A stretch of 64,000 nucleotides of DNA from Bacteroides ilei. Lineage in GTDB: Bacteria; Bacteroidota; Bacteroidia; Bacteroidales; Bacteroidaceae. Each line of letters opens with the position of its first letter. Position 1 is the first letter of the stretch. The notes under the pieces are model-generated. The model was not told the DNA's origin, did no database searches, and was given only the letters and a program-made list of their open reading frames with translations. A program made the position numbers and the translations under genes. Where the stretch lies: assembly GCF_900128495.1 (NCBI RefSeq), contig NZ_LT635801.1, positions 1,747,997 through 1,811,996 of the forward strand. Reading direction: 5' to 3'. Below, one piece after another: positions 17,442 to 26,640 of the stretch.

Positions 17442-19289
17442 TTATTTGCATATTGTCATGGGAAGCAGGTTTTCGTAATCCGTTCTTCCCTTTTTTAATT
17501 CTCTGAGCAGCCTGCAGAAGTAATCCCTGAAGGAGACACCTACCTGTTTGCAGGTTTCTATAAAGGTATTATAGATTGCGGAGTTCTGTATTCCTTTCAC
17601 GCTTCCGAAGAACAGACTGTTCTTTCGTTGGACAGTGATTGGTCTTATCGCTCTTTCCGCCGCCATATTGTCTATTGAGTATTCTCCGTCATTTCTGTAG
17701 GCGAAGATCTGATTCCAGAAGTTCTTCAGATAGTTAAGGGCCTTGCTCATAAGTTCACTTCGGCTCTCATCCGGATTTGCAAGCAGATCATAAAGCTCTG
17801 TCCTTATCTTATCAATGATTTCCGTCGTTTCCTTACTGTTTCTTCTGTGGTAAATCTCGTCTGCGGTAAGTTTTTCCCGGCGGTAAGTATCTTCCATGCC
17901 GTATAACTTTCCTATCAGCTCAAGGAAGATTCTTGCCTGCAGGCTTCCCTGGTCGAAGGCATACTTGAACTTAGCCCTTGCATGAGCCAGACAACAGAGA
18001 TGCTCTATATCCATAAGTTCGTTGTCAAGATACATATATACGTTATAACCGTCACTCTGCAGTGATTTGATTTTTGCATCACCAAGGAACTCCTTCAACA
18101 CATTTCTGCTCCTTCCTCCATGTTTCTGCAAACCTTCATCGTCCGTTGTGTCCTCATAAAAGAAGATGACAATACGGGCTTTTCTGTTTACCAGACACCA
18201 CATATAGGTCTTGCGTTTCTTATTGTAAGCGTGGTAACGAAGCCATGTCTCGTCCACATTCACGTTCGCACCGTCCTGAAGGGCAATTTTCTTGAGGGCA
18301 GGTATCAGCTTGTTCAGCTGCATGGCACCTTTGTCGGCCCAGTTCAGCAGGTTCTGCACAGAAGTGTTCCAGTCCATATCCGACAGACGGTTTTTAGCTT
18401 CCCTGTATGCTGGCGTTGACATCTGGAAGCGGTTGAACATAAGATACGAGAGCATGTTTGCCGTAATGCTTGTACCCGGTACAATCTCATTGTAGATGTC
18501 AGCCCGGGCGTCATCTTTCATGGGAAGGAACATGCTTTCAATCCTGCCGTCGGCATGCTTTACCTTAAGCACTTCAAAGTGATGTTCCTCAATATGGCTC
18601 ACGATATTTCTTATTTTACGATAGCTCGATGATATCACTACAGACCCCTCAGGAAGCATTGTATAATCGGACTTGTGTATTATCGGGGTGCCTACACAGT
18701 TCTTGTTGTATCTCATTCCTTTTCTATACGGTCTTTCCTTGGAATGAGGAGTGGCCGGAGTATCCTGCGTGTCGCATGATGCGGAAGGCTCTGACTGTGG
18801 AACTTCACCAGCCGGAGCAGTGGGAGTACCGTCAAAGTCATCCTTGTCGTCATGCTTTCCTTTTACGACCTTTTTGCGGTCAATGCCTTTAAGGCTTTTG
18901 GATGAAGCGTAAGTCTGGTTATTCATAAGTGAAAGACGCTCGACAAGGGCGTTATGCTTTTTCTCAAGCTTTTTGTATTCCTTGTCGCGGAGCTTGCATT
19001 CAATGGCAGCCTTCTCTGCCTTGCTGTTTGCCTTAAGCAGGGCATCTGTAAGGGAATCAATCTTACGGTTGGCTTCCTTCAGGTCTTTTCCTATTTCATC
19101 AAGTCGTGCTATCATTTCATCAAGCTGCTTGCTCTTGTTCTGATTCTCCTCAAACAGGAACAGGGCGAACCTCTTTATCTGCTCATTATCCATACCTTCA
19201 AGGGGTGTATGCTCCTTTTCAGGCCTGTTCATCATCTCTTCAAGATGCTTCTGTCTGAGTATGTGTTCTATGAGTTCCTCTGTTTCCAT
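17442..19289 (-). CDS. tnpC: IS66-family transposase TnpC
   Basis: 615 residues. A coiled-coil N-terminus with leucine-rich heptads (about 40-120) and a TnpC homeodomain-like segment come first. A zinc-finger-like region is not obvious, since few cysteines are present. The DDE core follows: D in GANVNVDETWLRY, D in IKSLQSDGYNVYMY, and E in DNMAAERAIRPITVQRK. The C-terminal IS66_C segment (YNTFIETCKQVGVSFRDYF) ends the protein. Together with TnpA and TnpB it mobilises the element. The frame is full length and uninterrupted. It starts 90 bases downstream of the tnpB stop. Confidence 0.93.
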   Translation of the reverse strand: METEELIEHILRQKHLEEMMNRPEKEHTPLEGMDNEQIKRFALFLFEENQNKSKQLDEMIARLDEIGKDLKEANRKIDSLTDALLKANSKAEKAAIECKLRDKEYKKLEKKHNALVERLSLMNNQTYASSKSLKGIDRKKVVKGKHDDKDDFDGTPTAPAGEVPQSEPSASCDTQDTPATPHSKERPYRKGMRYNKNCVGTPIIHKSDYTMLPEGSVVISSSYRKIRNIVSHIEEHHFEVLKVKHADGRIESMFLPMKDDARADIYNEIVPGTSITANMLSYLMFNRFQMSTPAYREAKNRLSDMDWNTSVQNLLNWADKGAMQLNKLIPALKKIALQDGANVNVDETWLRYHAYNKKRKTYMWCLVNRKARIVIFFYEDTTDDEGLQKHGGRSRNVLKEFLGDAKIKSLQSDGYNVYMYLDNELMDIEHLCCLAHARAKFKYAFDQGSLQARIFLELIGKLYGMEDTYRREKLTADEIYHRRNSKETTEIIDKIRTELYDLLANPDESRSELMSKALNYLKNFWNQIFAYRNDGEYSIDNMAAERAIRPITVQRKNSLFFGSVKGIQNSAIYNTFIETCKQVGVSFRDYFCRLLRELKKGRTDYENLLPMTICK

Positions 19290-19379
19290 GTTCTCTAAAT
19301 TTTATGTAAAGATACTCATTTTCAGTGAGATACACAAATATTTAGAGAACTTTTATTGCTGATATTCAGAGTTATATCA

Positions 19380-19712
19380 TTAAATTCTTATGCTCGTTAT
19401 TACCGGAGTTTCAAGTATCGTGACCAGGTCTTTCCAGTCTATCTTATACACTGTCACATCGTCCTTGCGCTCTATCCTCATGAACCTGTAGCCCTTTATG
19501 AAGGACTTCTCATGAAGATAATAGGCATTGCGCTCATAGTGTATCATGCGAACCTTGCGCTGGTCTTTAGACATGAACATGTAAACATCGCCGTTCATCG
19601 GGTCACGGTGGTACCTGCCGCGGATTATTTCACATATACGCTGAGCCTTGCATCTCATATCATGAAGCTCAGGAAGGTAGTAGAAGTTGTGAAGACCGTT
19701 GATGCTCAGCAT
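19380..19712 (-). CDS. tnpB: IS66-family accessory protein TnpB (Orf2)
   Basis: 110 residues from the ATG at 19712 (MLSINGLHNFYYLPELHDMR). The core has the TnpB pattern with MNGDVYMFMSKDQRKVRMIHYERN, basic and aromatic, typical of the IS66 Orf2 family needed for transposition. A longer upstream frame exists, but this start overlaps the tnpA stop by 7 bases, the usual IS66 translational coupling. No independent ribosome site is evident. Confidence 0.9.
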   Translation of the reverse strand: MLSINGLHNFYYLPELHDMRCKAQRICEIIRGRYHRDPMNGDVYMFMSKDQRKVRMIHYERNAYYLHEKSFIKGYRFMRIERKDDVTVYKIDWKDLVTILETPVITSIRI

Positions 19713-20068
19713 AAGCCCTCCAGTTTCTCTACCAGCGTTTTCAGCCCCTGATAGTCTAAGCCTTTCTTCTGAATGCACAAGCCCTCACGGGTTCTTATCG
19801 TTACCATGATACTTCCTTTATGGGGAGTTGTACGTTTGGGCTTGTCCTCAGTAACATCCTCATGTGTATTGTCGCTTTGGAGTAACTCTTCAGGAATACC
19901 TTCCACTTCTACAGGTACAACCTTCTTCTGTGTCTTCTTGAACCAGTCATAGAATGCCGTGTATGGAATATTGTTGCCAATGCAGAACGAGTTGATGGAA
20001 ACTCCATTGGGCTCACCCTCGGTTTTGTAGAGGAACCACAGTCTTTCAAAATCTTTTTCGCTAAACAT
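19706..20068 (-). CDS. tnpA: IS66-family accessory protein TnpA (Orf1)
   Basis: 120 residues with an N-terminal helix-turn-helix (about 5-42: DFERLWFLYKTEGEPNGVSI, then FCIGNNIPYTAFYDWFKK) as in IS66 Orf1 proteins, which bind the element ends. The linker is rich in D/E/K/T (about 55-85) and the C-terminal half is a small strand-rich segment. It is the first gene of the element's operon, starting 79 bases inside the right end. Confidence 0.87.
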   Translation of the reverse strand: MFSEKDFERLWFLYKTEGEPNGVSINSFCIGNNIPYTAFYDWFKKTQKKVVPVEVEGIPEELLQSDNTHEDVTEDKPKRTTPHKGSIMVTIRTREGLCIQKKGLDYQGLKTLVEKLEGLC

Positions 20069-20146
20069 AATCTTTCGAGTTTTAAGTTTAGCACGAAGGT
20101 ATGGGAAAGAACCATGCTAGTCAATACGCCAATTTTGGAAGCTTAC

Positions 20147-20244
20147 CCAACTCTTTGTCGGCTATTGCAGCATACTGCTTTTTTGAGAAGAAACCCGCCA
20201 TTGATGTAAACTTTATCAATGACGGGCAACTTACTATCTTTTGA
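20147..20244 (+). pseudogene. IS982-family transposase remnant, part 2
   Basis: Reading on from the target duplication in the frame of part 1 gives ANSLSAIAAYCFFEKKPAID and stops at TGA 20242-20244, the expected C-terminal end of an IS982 transposase. TGTCGAACTCACGTT (20249 on) directly after the stop may be the old IS982 right end; this last point is inference. Confidence 0.85.
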
Positions 20245-20317
20245 TTTTATGTCGAACTCACGTTATTTATATTTTCAATTATTTTATTACCTATAACTTG
20301 TTTATTCATCATATCCA

Positions 20318-23300
20318 TCATAACTGCAAGGTTATTCCCATTAGACCTATTACCACATCATTACTTAGTGTCGTAAGGGTCAACTCTTTCAGTTCTTTCC
20401 GTGAATCGAGCTTTATATCAAGCAGTTGTCCAGCACCACCCGGAATTTCCCGACCATATACATCTTCTATATTCAATTGGTCACCCAAATTCCGACTTAC
20501 AAGACCGGACATCAAATGAACCCGATAAGGACGTTTACTCGTGACATAAAACGCGTATTTGTCTATGTAATAATCTTGTTCTATCGGACACCAGTTATAA
20601 GGATTGACCAACTCCATTATTTCTTTGCTCCCATCTGTATATGAAATGGTTATGCGACCGTTAGCTATGCGGCTTTGCATGTGATTGGTTGTTCCAGCCA
20701 GCATCAAATAAGCATGCGAAGCCTTCCCTTTCAGCGGAAGAGTCAGGCTATCCGGATAATTATTCCATAGGGACGTGTAGGCTATATTACGGCCTTCAGC
20801 TACCGACCGGAATGGGATTATCGTCTTCGTATCGTCCAGACAAGCCTTAAAAATACCGTTATCGACTTGCGAACGAAATACGGAGTCATTTGTTTCCGCA
20901 TAAAACAAGGGGTGGCACCACTCGCCAAAACCGTTCTTGGGTATACGCAACGTGGTATATGGAGAAGCCGGAGATACATATTCGTTCTTAAATATATCCG
21001 TTACCTCCGCATTGAAATAGCGGGTCATGTCAACTGGGCGGCATTGCGCAGTCCGTACTTCGTCAAAGTCAGTCCCCATGTCTTTGTTTATCATCGGGTC
21101 TTTCCTCATCCATGCATACATGTCTGCTTCCGGTTCTTCCACATGCGCCACTGCATCAAGTACGATATGCTGATGTTTGTCGTTTGTGAAAACGCTTTCT
21201 TTATACTGCCCTTTAGCCGTATTCTGGCGAATGACAATCTGCAAGGGACGCGCGAAGTTCTGTTTTATGTCATAAATTTCCTGGTTGCCTACCCGTTTAA
21301 ACGTATATTCTATATAAGGAGTGCGGATGAAAGCACTGTCCCACGAAGAAGGAAAGCCGGGGCGGATGACACAACGACCATGAAGCGCATCCGGACTAAT
21401 GCCAAAAAGGCCTTGAACAGCAGCCTTGGCCGTCACTCCTACATTATCAGAAAAATCACGGTAAGTCTCACCACGAGCTGCATCATACGCGCTCACTTGC
21501 CCTATGTTGCCCGGACTTCCGCCCAAATACATGCCGTCCAACAATACACCTTTCATAATACGAAATGCCTCATTGGGACGTCCCGCATGAAAATAAGCCA
21601 AGGCTGTGTGCATGGTCTCCGCCGGTGCCACATTGTTGATACTCCAAGAGTAAGGCAACCAGTTTGTGGTACTCAGCACATAATACCGCGGAGTTTCTTC
21701 ACCTTCAATACGAATAGGTATGTGAGGAATGCAGTTGTCTACATATTGAGTAGCCCTATACGCCTGCTCCGGTGAGCATGAATAGCTGTCTATCGGCGTA
21801 TAGACCGACCATAATGCCGCACTTGTATGCAGACGTTTCAACCCCATAAAATCTCTATATTCAGCCCAGCATCCTTTATCATCCATCCATAGAGATTGAT
21901 TCATTGCTTTCAATATCTTTTCCGCTTCGGCACGATAAGAAGCCGGATCATAACCTAAGATTTCCGCAATACGTGCAGCCACTAAGTTACCACGATAGTT
22001 ATAAGCGGATGAATGTGTTACAGCACCGCTATTATAATAAAGTGCATCACTTGCCCATATGCAACAATATGCGTCATACAAACCATCATCATTCGGATCG
22101 AAGTTCAATTTCTCCCATTTCAGATGCCGCTCCAATACCGGCCACATCTTGCGCATGTAAGCTGTGTCCGCATCAAACTGAAAATGCCATAACAGTTCAT
22201 CTATATAGTTAAGGTTCATATCATAATGGTGCATCACATCGTTACGATGGGGAGCACGGCAGATATAACCATTGCTATACATCGGAGTTCCCCATTCTTT
22301 TACAGCCCGGCAAAGATTGTTCAGCGAGTCTTGTGTCGGATGGGGAATGGTGTTGGGCACATTGGTCACTTGGCTCTCAGCATAAGCCGAGAAATGCCGT
22401 TTGGCGCGGTCGTTCCATCCTAAAAAGTCACCCATATAGGCAGCCCTCCAACCAGGCAAAGGAGAATGCCAACCTATAGCTCCGTGAAGGAACGTATCAC
22501 CATCCCATGAACCGTCGCCGGCTGTGACCAATACACCTCCCAGCGTATTGATATAAGGATCCGGTGTATGAAACTCCACCATCGAAGCCAATCGGGAACG
22601 ATGAGCTTCCGCCTGTTCATAATAAGAAGAATAGGTGTTGAACAAGGTCTCGTCTGCAACCGTTGCCGCATAAAACACTTGTCCTTCTATAATGGCGTAG
22701 CTCAGATTGTTCTTGCCATTCCATGTCACTGTTTGGAGTTGCTTAGGAGACGATGCTGCTTCAAGCGATCCAGGTACCTCGGCTCCCATATCTCCCCAAC
22801 GTCTAAGATTCTGATTCTGTATCTCGCATACCCGAGCCGTCAGTTGCACCGTTCCTGTAAAGTTTTCCGTCTGAATTTTCCAAATTCCTCCTTGCCGGTC
22901 AGGAAACGCCAACACCGAGATGTAGATAATGCCTTTCCCCCATCGATGGTCAGTCAGTTTGTAAGTACGTCGTCCGGCAGTATAACGAGCTTCACAAAAA
23001 TCAGTCTTATCCAACTCAACCATTACCCCATCAGTTGTCAAGCTAAAACTGATATTACGACTATCTTTTGCCTTGTAAGCTACAAAGACAGGACGATCAC
23101 TTGTCTCAATGCGATCCTCTGTGGGACTTCCGTAAAGTGCACGAGTATATCGATTATTACCATTTATGCAAACAAAATCTTGTCCATCGGGTTTGTATTG
23201 CAACGTGCGAAGCTCATCCACACCCACATAATTCACTTCTATTGTTTTAAGATGGTCGCTAACCTTTTGAGGTTTTTGTCCAACAACGCCTACCGGTACT

Positions 23301-23341
23301 AACAACAATAAACATCCAACAATTTTTCCTATTTTGTTCAT
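20318..23341 (-). CDS. Exported six-hairpin glycoside-hydrolase-like protein (DUF4450-type)
   Basis: 1007 residues with a signal peptide (about 1-22, LLLLVPVGVVGQ). An N-terminal beta-sandwich region (about 25-250) is followed by an alpha/alpha-barrel-like part (about 260-660) with motifs common to six-hairpin glycosidases: GDGSWDGDTFLHGAIGWHSP, FDPNDDGLYDAYCCIWASD and NNVAPAETMHTALAYF. A beta C-terminal domain follows. It looks like the Bacteroidetes DUF4450 group, related to rhamnosidase-like folds. The catalytic acids cannot be assigned by eye. It closes the operon 37 bases after the zinc dehydrogenase, so it probably releases the sugar used by the pathway, perhaps a terminal L-galactose or L-fucose. 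That substrate is inference. Confidence 0.75.
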   Translation of the reverse strand: MNKIGKIVGCLLLLVPVGVVGQKPQKVSDHLKTIEVNYVGVDELRTLQYKPDGQDFVCINGNNRYTRALYGSPTEDRIETSDRPVFVAYKAKDSRNISFSLTTDGVMVELDKTDFCEARYTAGRRTYKLTDHRWGKGIIYISVLAFPDRQGGIWKIQTENFTGTVQLTARVCEIQNQNLRRWGDMGAEVPGSLEAASSPKQLQTVTWNGKNNLSYAIIEGQVFYAATVADETLFNTYSSYYEQAEAHRSRLASMVEFHTPDPYINTLGGVLVTAGDGSWDGDTFLHGAIGWHSPLPGWRAAYMGDFLGWNDRAKRHFSAYAESQVTNVPNTIPHPTQDSLNNLCRAVKEWGTPMYSNGYICRAPHRNDVMHHYDMNLNYIDELLWHFQFDADTAYMRKMWPVLERHLKWEKLNFDPNDDGLYDAYCCIWASDALYYNSGAVTHSSAYNYRGNLVAARIAEILGYDPASYRAEAEKILKAMNQSLWMDDKGCWAEYRDFMGLKRLHTSAALWSVYTPIDSYSCSPEQAYRATQYVDNCIPHIPIRIEGEETPRYYVLSTTNWLPYSWSINNVAPAETMHTALAYFHAGRPNEAFRIMKGVLLDGMYLGGSPGNIGQVSAYDAARGETYRDFSDNVGVTAKAAVQGLFGISPDALHGRCVIRPGFPSSWDSAFIRTPYIEYTFKRVGNQEIYDIKQNFARPLQIVIRQNTAKGQYKESVFTNDKHQHIVLDAVAHVEEPEADMYAWMRKDPMINKDMGTDFDEVRTAQCRPVDMTRYFNAEVTDIFKNEYVSPASPYTTLRIPKNGFGEWCHPLFYAETNDSVFRSQVDNGIFKACLDDTKTIIPFRSVAEGRNIAYTSLWNNYPDSLTLPLKGKASHAYLMLAGTTNHMQSRIANGRITISYTDGSKEIMELVNPYNWCPIEQDYYIDKYAFYVTSKRPYRVHLMSGLVSRNLGDQLNIEDVYGREIPGGAGQLLDIKLDSRKELKELTLTTLSNDVVIGLMGITLQL

Positions 23342-23378
23342 ATATTAAATCACCTCCTATTAATCTATAAAAACCTTA

Positions 23379-24404
23379 TTATGAAAGAGTTAGATTTACT
23401 AAAATACGGAATACTTTTCCGGGATTGGCAGCCCATTGCTTCATCGCAGCCTGCGCTTCTTCAGGAGCGACAACAGCCGAAATAAATTCTTCTATCAGAC
23501 AATTTCCGCTTTGTAAATAATGAATAACTGCACGGAAATCAGCAGGCAAAGCATTACGCGAACCACGGATGTCCAATTCTTTCTGCACAAAGTACTTGGT
23601 TTGGAAAGCCACTTCGCTCTTGGCATAACCGATACATACCACCCGACCGGTAAAGCTTACCACATCTACAGCCATTACGTATGTAGCCGGACTACCTACG
23701 GCTTCTATCACCACATCCGCGCCCAAGCCATCTGTCAACTGACGCACACGTTCGCGCACATCTTCCGTTTTAGAATTAATGACATACGTTGCCCCTGTCC
23801 GATGCGCCAATGCTAATTTTTCGTCATCCAAATCAACCGCTATCACAGTAGCTCCACGCAACGAAGCACGTACCACGGCTCCCATGCCTACCATACCACA
23901 ACCGATAACCACAACCACATCATTATCAATAACCTGTGCACGTGAAACGGCATGAAATCCTACACTCATCGGCTCTATCAAAGCACAATCACGCGGAGAT
24001 ATGTTTCCCGCAGGAATAATCTTCGTCCAAGGTAATACGGCATATTCACACATCACCCCGTTACGTTGTACACCTAAGGTTTCATTATGCTCACAAGCAT
24101 TGACACGACCATTGCGGCATGAAGCGCACTTACCACAATTGGTATACGGATTTACCGTCACATGCATACCCTTACTGAAGCTCTCAGGCACATCCGGACC
24201 AATTTCCTCTATCACCGCACCAACTTCATGACCGGGAATGACCGGCAACTTCACCATCGGATTACGTCCCAAATAAGTATTCAAATCCGACCCACAAAAA
24301 CCTACATAGGCAATCTTGACCAACACTTCGCCGGCATGCAACTCCGGGCGTTCTATTTCTACAACCTTCATATCAGAAGGCGCTACAATTTGAACTGCTT
24401 TCAT
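23379..24404 (-). CDS. Zinc-dependent sugar-acid/polyol dehydrogenase (MDR family)
   Basis: 341 residues from the ATG at 24404 (MKAVQIV). Catalytic zinc ligands are C37 (GFCGSD) with H59-E60 (PGHE); the structural zinc site is C90, C93, C96 and C104. The Rossmann motif GCGMVGMGAV binds NAD(P). The segment ELDIRGSRNALPADF resembles L-galactonate 5-dehydrogenase and related sugar-acid dehydrogenases, which have GSRNA-P-DF at this place. In this operon the natural role is oxidation of the aldonate made by the lactonase. The exact substrate is inferred. It starts 30 bases after the permease gene. Confidence 0.85.
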   Translation of the reverse strand: MKAVQIVAPSDMKVVEIERPELHAGEVLVKIAYVGFCGSDLNTYLGRNPMVKLPVIPGHEVGAVIEEIGPDVPESFSKGMHVTVNPYTNCGKCASCRNGRVNACEHNETLGVQRNGVMCEYAVLPWTKIIPAGNISPRDCALIEPMSVGFHAVSRAQVIDNDVVVVIGCGMVGMGAVVRASLRGATVIAVDLDDEKLALAHRTGATYVINSKTEDVRERVRQLTDGLGADVVIEAVGSPATYVMAVDVVSFTGRVVCIGYAKSEVAFQTKYFVQKELDIRGSRNALPADFRAVIHYLQSGNCLIEEFISAVVAPEEAQAAMKQWAANPGKVFRILVNLTLS

Positions 24405-24434
24405 ATTCAACTTCAACACTAAATAATACGATTC

Positions 24435-25691
24435 TTAATTTATCACTTTATATCCTTTCCAGCCATAGTAAGCACAGAAAAGGAAACATACTAAAGGTAC
24501 AATATATGCCACATGATACATCTGTTCGTTGATGTGCATCAAATATGCCGTAAACTGAGGCAGACAGGCATTGCCTACAATCGCCATGACCAAGAAAGCC
24601 GAACCGCTTTTAGTCTGCTCACCTAACCCTTCCAATGCCAAAGAAAACTGCGTAGGATACATGATGCTCATAAAGAACGAAATACCCAACATGGCATACA
24701 GTCCTATCTGACCGCCAAATGCCATTACTACCGCACAAAGCACCACATTGGCTAATGCATAAACTAACAACATATCCTGCGGACGGAACTTCACCATCAG
24801 TCCGGTACCAATCCACCTTCCCAACAAGAACATCAGCATATACAGTCCGAAATAAGTGGTAGCCGTAGCTTCGGGCAATCCGGCATACGTACAACAATAC
24901 ACCAAAAACAAACTGTTGATAGCCGTCTGCCCGCCATTATAAAAGAACTGAGCGATTACACCCCAACGCAAATGTCTGTGTTTCAACACACCAAAGTCAA
25001 TCAGTTTTTCTTTCAACTCGCTTTTCCGTCCTTCATCACCAATCTTAGGCAACTTAGAAAAAACAATCACCACAGCAATCAATAACAAAAGTAAAGCCAA
25101 TGCCATGTAAGGCAATTTCATTGCGTCCGTCTCCATCTGAATATAAGCATCCCAACCTCCGGGATAGTCCATAGGAAGCGTTTCGCGGGTGTATGTGTCA
25201 CCGCTTAGTATCAATTTACTCAAGAACATAGCGGCAATGAATGCGCCCAGTCCATTAAAAGATTGTGCCAGATTCAATCTACGAGGTGCTGTAGCTGGGT
25301 CGCCCAATGCCGTAACGTAGGGATTGGCAGCCGTTTCAAGGAAACACATCCCTGTAGCGATAATAAAGAAGATACACAAGTACGCCCAATATTCCTTAAT
25401 GGCAGCAGCCGGAAAAAAGAGCAGTCCGCCTATGGCGGCAAGCAACAAGCCGAAAACAATACCCGCCTTATAACTATACCGCTTCATAAACATAGCGATA
25501 GGTATCGGGAAGATAAAATATGCCAGCCAGTAGGCTGATTCGGTAAACGAAGCCTCGAACGTATTCAATTCGCACGTCTTCATCAGCTGCCGTATCATCG
25601 TAGGCAACAGGTTGCTGCTGATAGCCCACAGGAAGAACAAGCTGAAGACCAGTGCAAGAGGCAATGTATAATTCTTGTTTTTCATACGCAT
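24435..25691 (-). CDS. FucP-type sugar:proton symporter (MFS, FGHS family)
   Basis: 418 residues with about 12 membrane segments. The family hallmark ETAANPYVTALGDP at the end of TM4, followed by RLNLAQSFNGLGAF, places it in the fucose-galactose-glucose:H+ symporter group. The E. coli FucP of this family takes L-fucose and also L-galactose. It sits in the inner membrane and should bring in the free sugar released by the neighbouring hydrolase. ATGs at 25691 and 25685 are both possible. The gene starts 11 bases after the lactonase gene. Confidence 0.88.
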   Translation of the reverse strand: MRMKNKNYTLPLALVFSLFFLWAISSNLLPTMIRQLMKTCELNTFEASFTESAYWLAYFIFPIPIAMFMKRYSYKAGIVFGLLLAAIGGLLFFPAAAIKEYWAYLCIFFIIATGMCFLETAANPYVTALGDPATAPRRLNLAQSFNGLGAFIAAMFLSKLILSGDTYTRETLPMDYPGGWDAYIQMETDAMKLPYMALALLLLLIAVVIVFSKLPKIGDEGRKSELKEKLIDFGVLKHRHLRWGVIAQFFYNGGQTAINSLFLVYCCTYAGLPEATATTYFGLYMLMFLLGRWIGTGLMVKFRPQDMLLVYALANVVLCAVVMAFGGQIGLYAMLGISFFMSIMYPTQFSLALEGLGEQTKSGSAFLVMAIVGNACLPQFTAYLMHINEQMYHVAYIVPLVCFLFCAYYGWKGYKVIN

Positions 25692-25702
25692 ACCGATTGG
25701 GG

Positions 25703-26626
25703 TTATTCCGACATATTCTTAATGTAAGGCAATTCGGGCAAATCGCCAAAGCCGTAAAAGCTACGTGCATTCTCGCCCAAGAAAAGCCGCTTTTCCTCAT
25801 CCGACAATTCCGATGATTTCGTAATAAAATCATACGACATACGGTAAGTGATAGCCGTAATCGTACGCGGATAGTCCGAACCCCACATCAGTTTCTCAAA
25901 GCTCACCAAGTCGGCTGCCTCACGAATAGCCCTTACCGCTCCTCGGAAAGGATAAAACTCCTCATTAAAGAGCCACGTAATGCCACCCGACTCAATGCGG
26001 ACATGAGGATGACGAGCCAATTTAATTTGCTCGGTCCAGCCCGGAGTCGTGACCATGCCGAAATGACCGATAGCTACTTTCAGCCCGGGACATTCGGCTA
26101 TCACTTCTTCCAACTCGCCTACCTGTGTATCACCGTCTGCCATATCAATCGAAAGCAATACTCCGTTCTGCTCCATTAGGTGAAACATTTCCATCATTTC
26201 ATCACTGTTGAGCATCACACGCCCTTCCTTCAACAACAAACGCTGGGCTGGTATTTTGATTCCTTTAAACCCACGAGATATCAACCGGCGAGCCTGTTCC
26301 AAGAACCCGGGTTTACGGAACTCGCACATACCGCATACAAAAAAACGGTTGGGATAACGCCGGACGACATCTTCCAAATAATCATTCTGAAACCCATCAA
26401 TGAATTCTTGCGTAATCACGGCTGCCCCTACCTGGGCATAATCCATATTCGAAAGAAAGACCTCGGCACTGTTCACCCCATCTACCATAAAGGGAGGAAG
26501 CATCTGCCGTTCTTCGCCCATAAACATCGAACGGCCGTTTGCCAGCGTACGGATGGGCAGGCCATCCACCACTGTATCCTGCCTCAGCCACAAATGGGCA
26601 TGGGCATCTATTATTGTATAAGCCAT
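25703..26626 (-). CDS. Amidohydrolase-2 family metal-dependent hydrolase, probable aldonolactonase
   Basis: 307 residues from the ATG at 26626 (MAYTIIDAHAHLW), preceded by a purine-rich ribosome site (GGAGGG). A longer start would overlap the reductase. It is a TIM-barrel metal hydrolase with the first metal motif H9-x-H11, a KIPAQRL strand, and the late WGSDYPR motif whose aspartate is catalytic in this family. COG2159/COG3618 members include sugar lactonases. Beside a sugar 1-dehydrogenase and FucP-type permease it most likely opens an aldonolactone. Other members are decarboxylases, so the activity is inferred. Confidence 0.75.
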   Translation of the reverse strand: MAYTIIDAHAHLWLRQDTVVDGLPIRTLANGRSMFMGEERQMLPPFMVDGVNSAEVFLSNMDYAQVGAAVITQEFIDGFQNDYLEDVVRRYPNRFFVCGMCEFRKPGFLEQARRLISRGFKGIKIPAQRLLLKEGRVMLNSDEMMEMFHLMEQNGVLLSIDMADGDTQVGELEEVIAECPGLKVAIGHFGMVTTPGWTEQIKLARHPHVRIESGGITWLFNEEFYPFRGAVRAIREAADLVSFEKLMWGSDYPRTITAITYRMSYDFITKSSELSDEEKRLFLGENARSFYGFGDLPELPYIKNMSE

Positions 26627-26640
26627 AACGCGTCCCTCCG

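Larger units (their letters stand above)
17357..20146 (-). mobile_element. Complete IS66-family insertion sequence
   Basis: About 2.79 kb carrying tnpA, tnpB and tnpC in the usual order on the minus strand. Terminal inverted repeats start GTAAG: left end GTAAGTTTCCAATTTT (17357 on), right end on the other strand GTAAGCTTCCAAAATT; 17 of 22 bases match. CCAACTCTT lies directly outside both ends (17348-17356 and 20147-20155), giving an 8-9 base target duplication. IS66 elements usually make 8. All three genes are intact, so the element may be active. Confidence 0.93.

Noticed and set aside
20867..23302. Long plus-strand open frames (302 and 244 codons)
   Set aside because: Antisense to the six-hairpin hydrolase gene, which has clear family motifs and a signal peptide.
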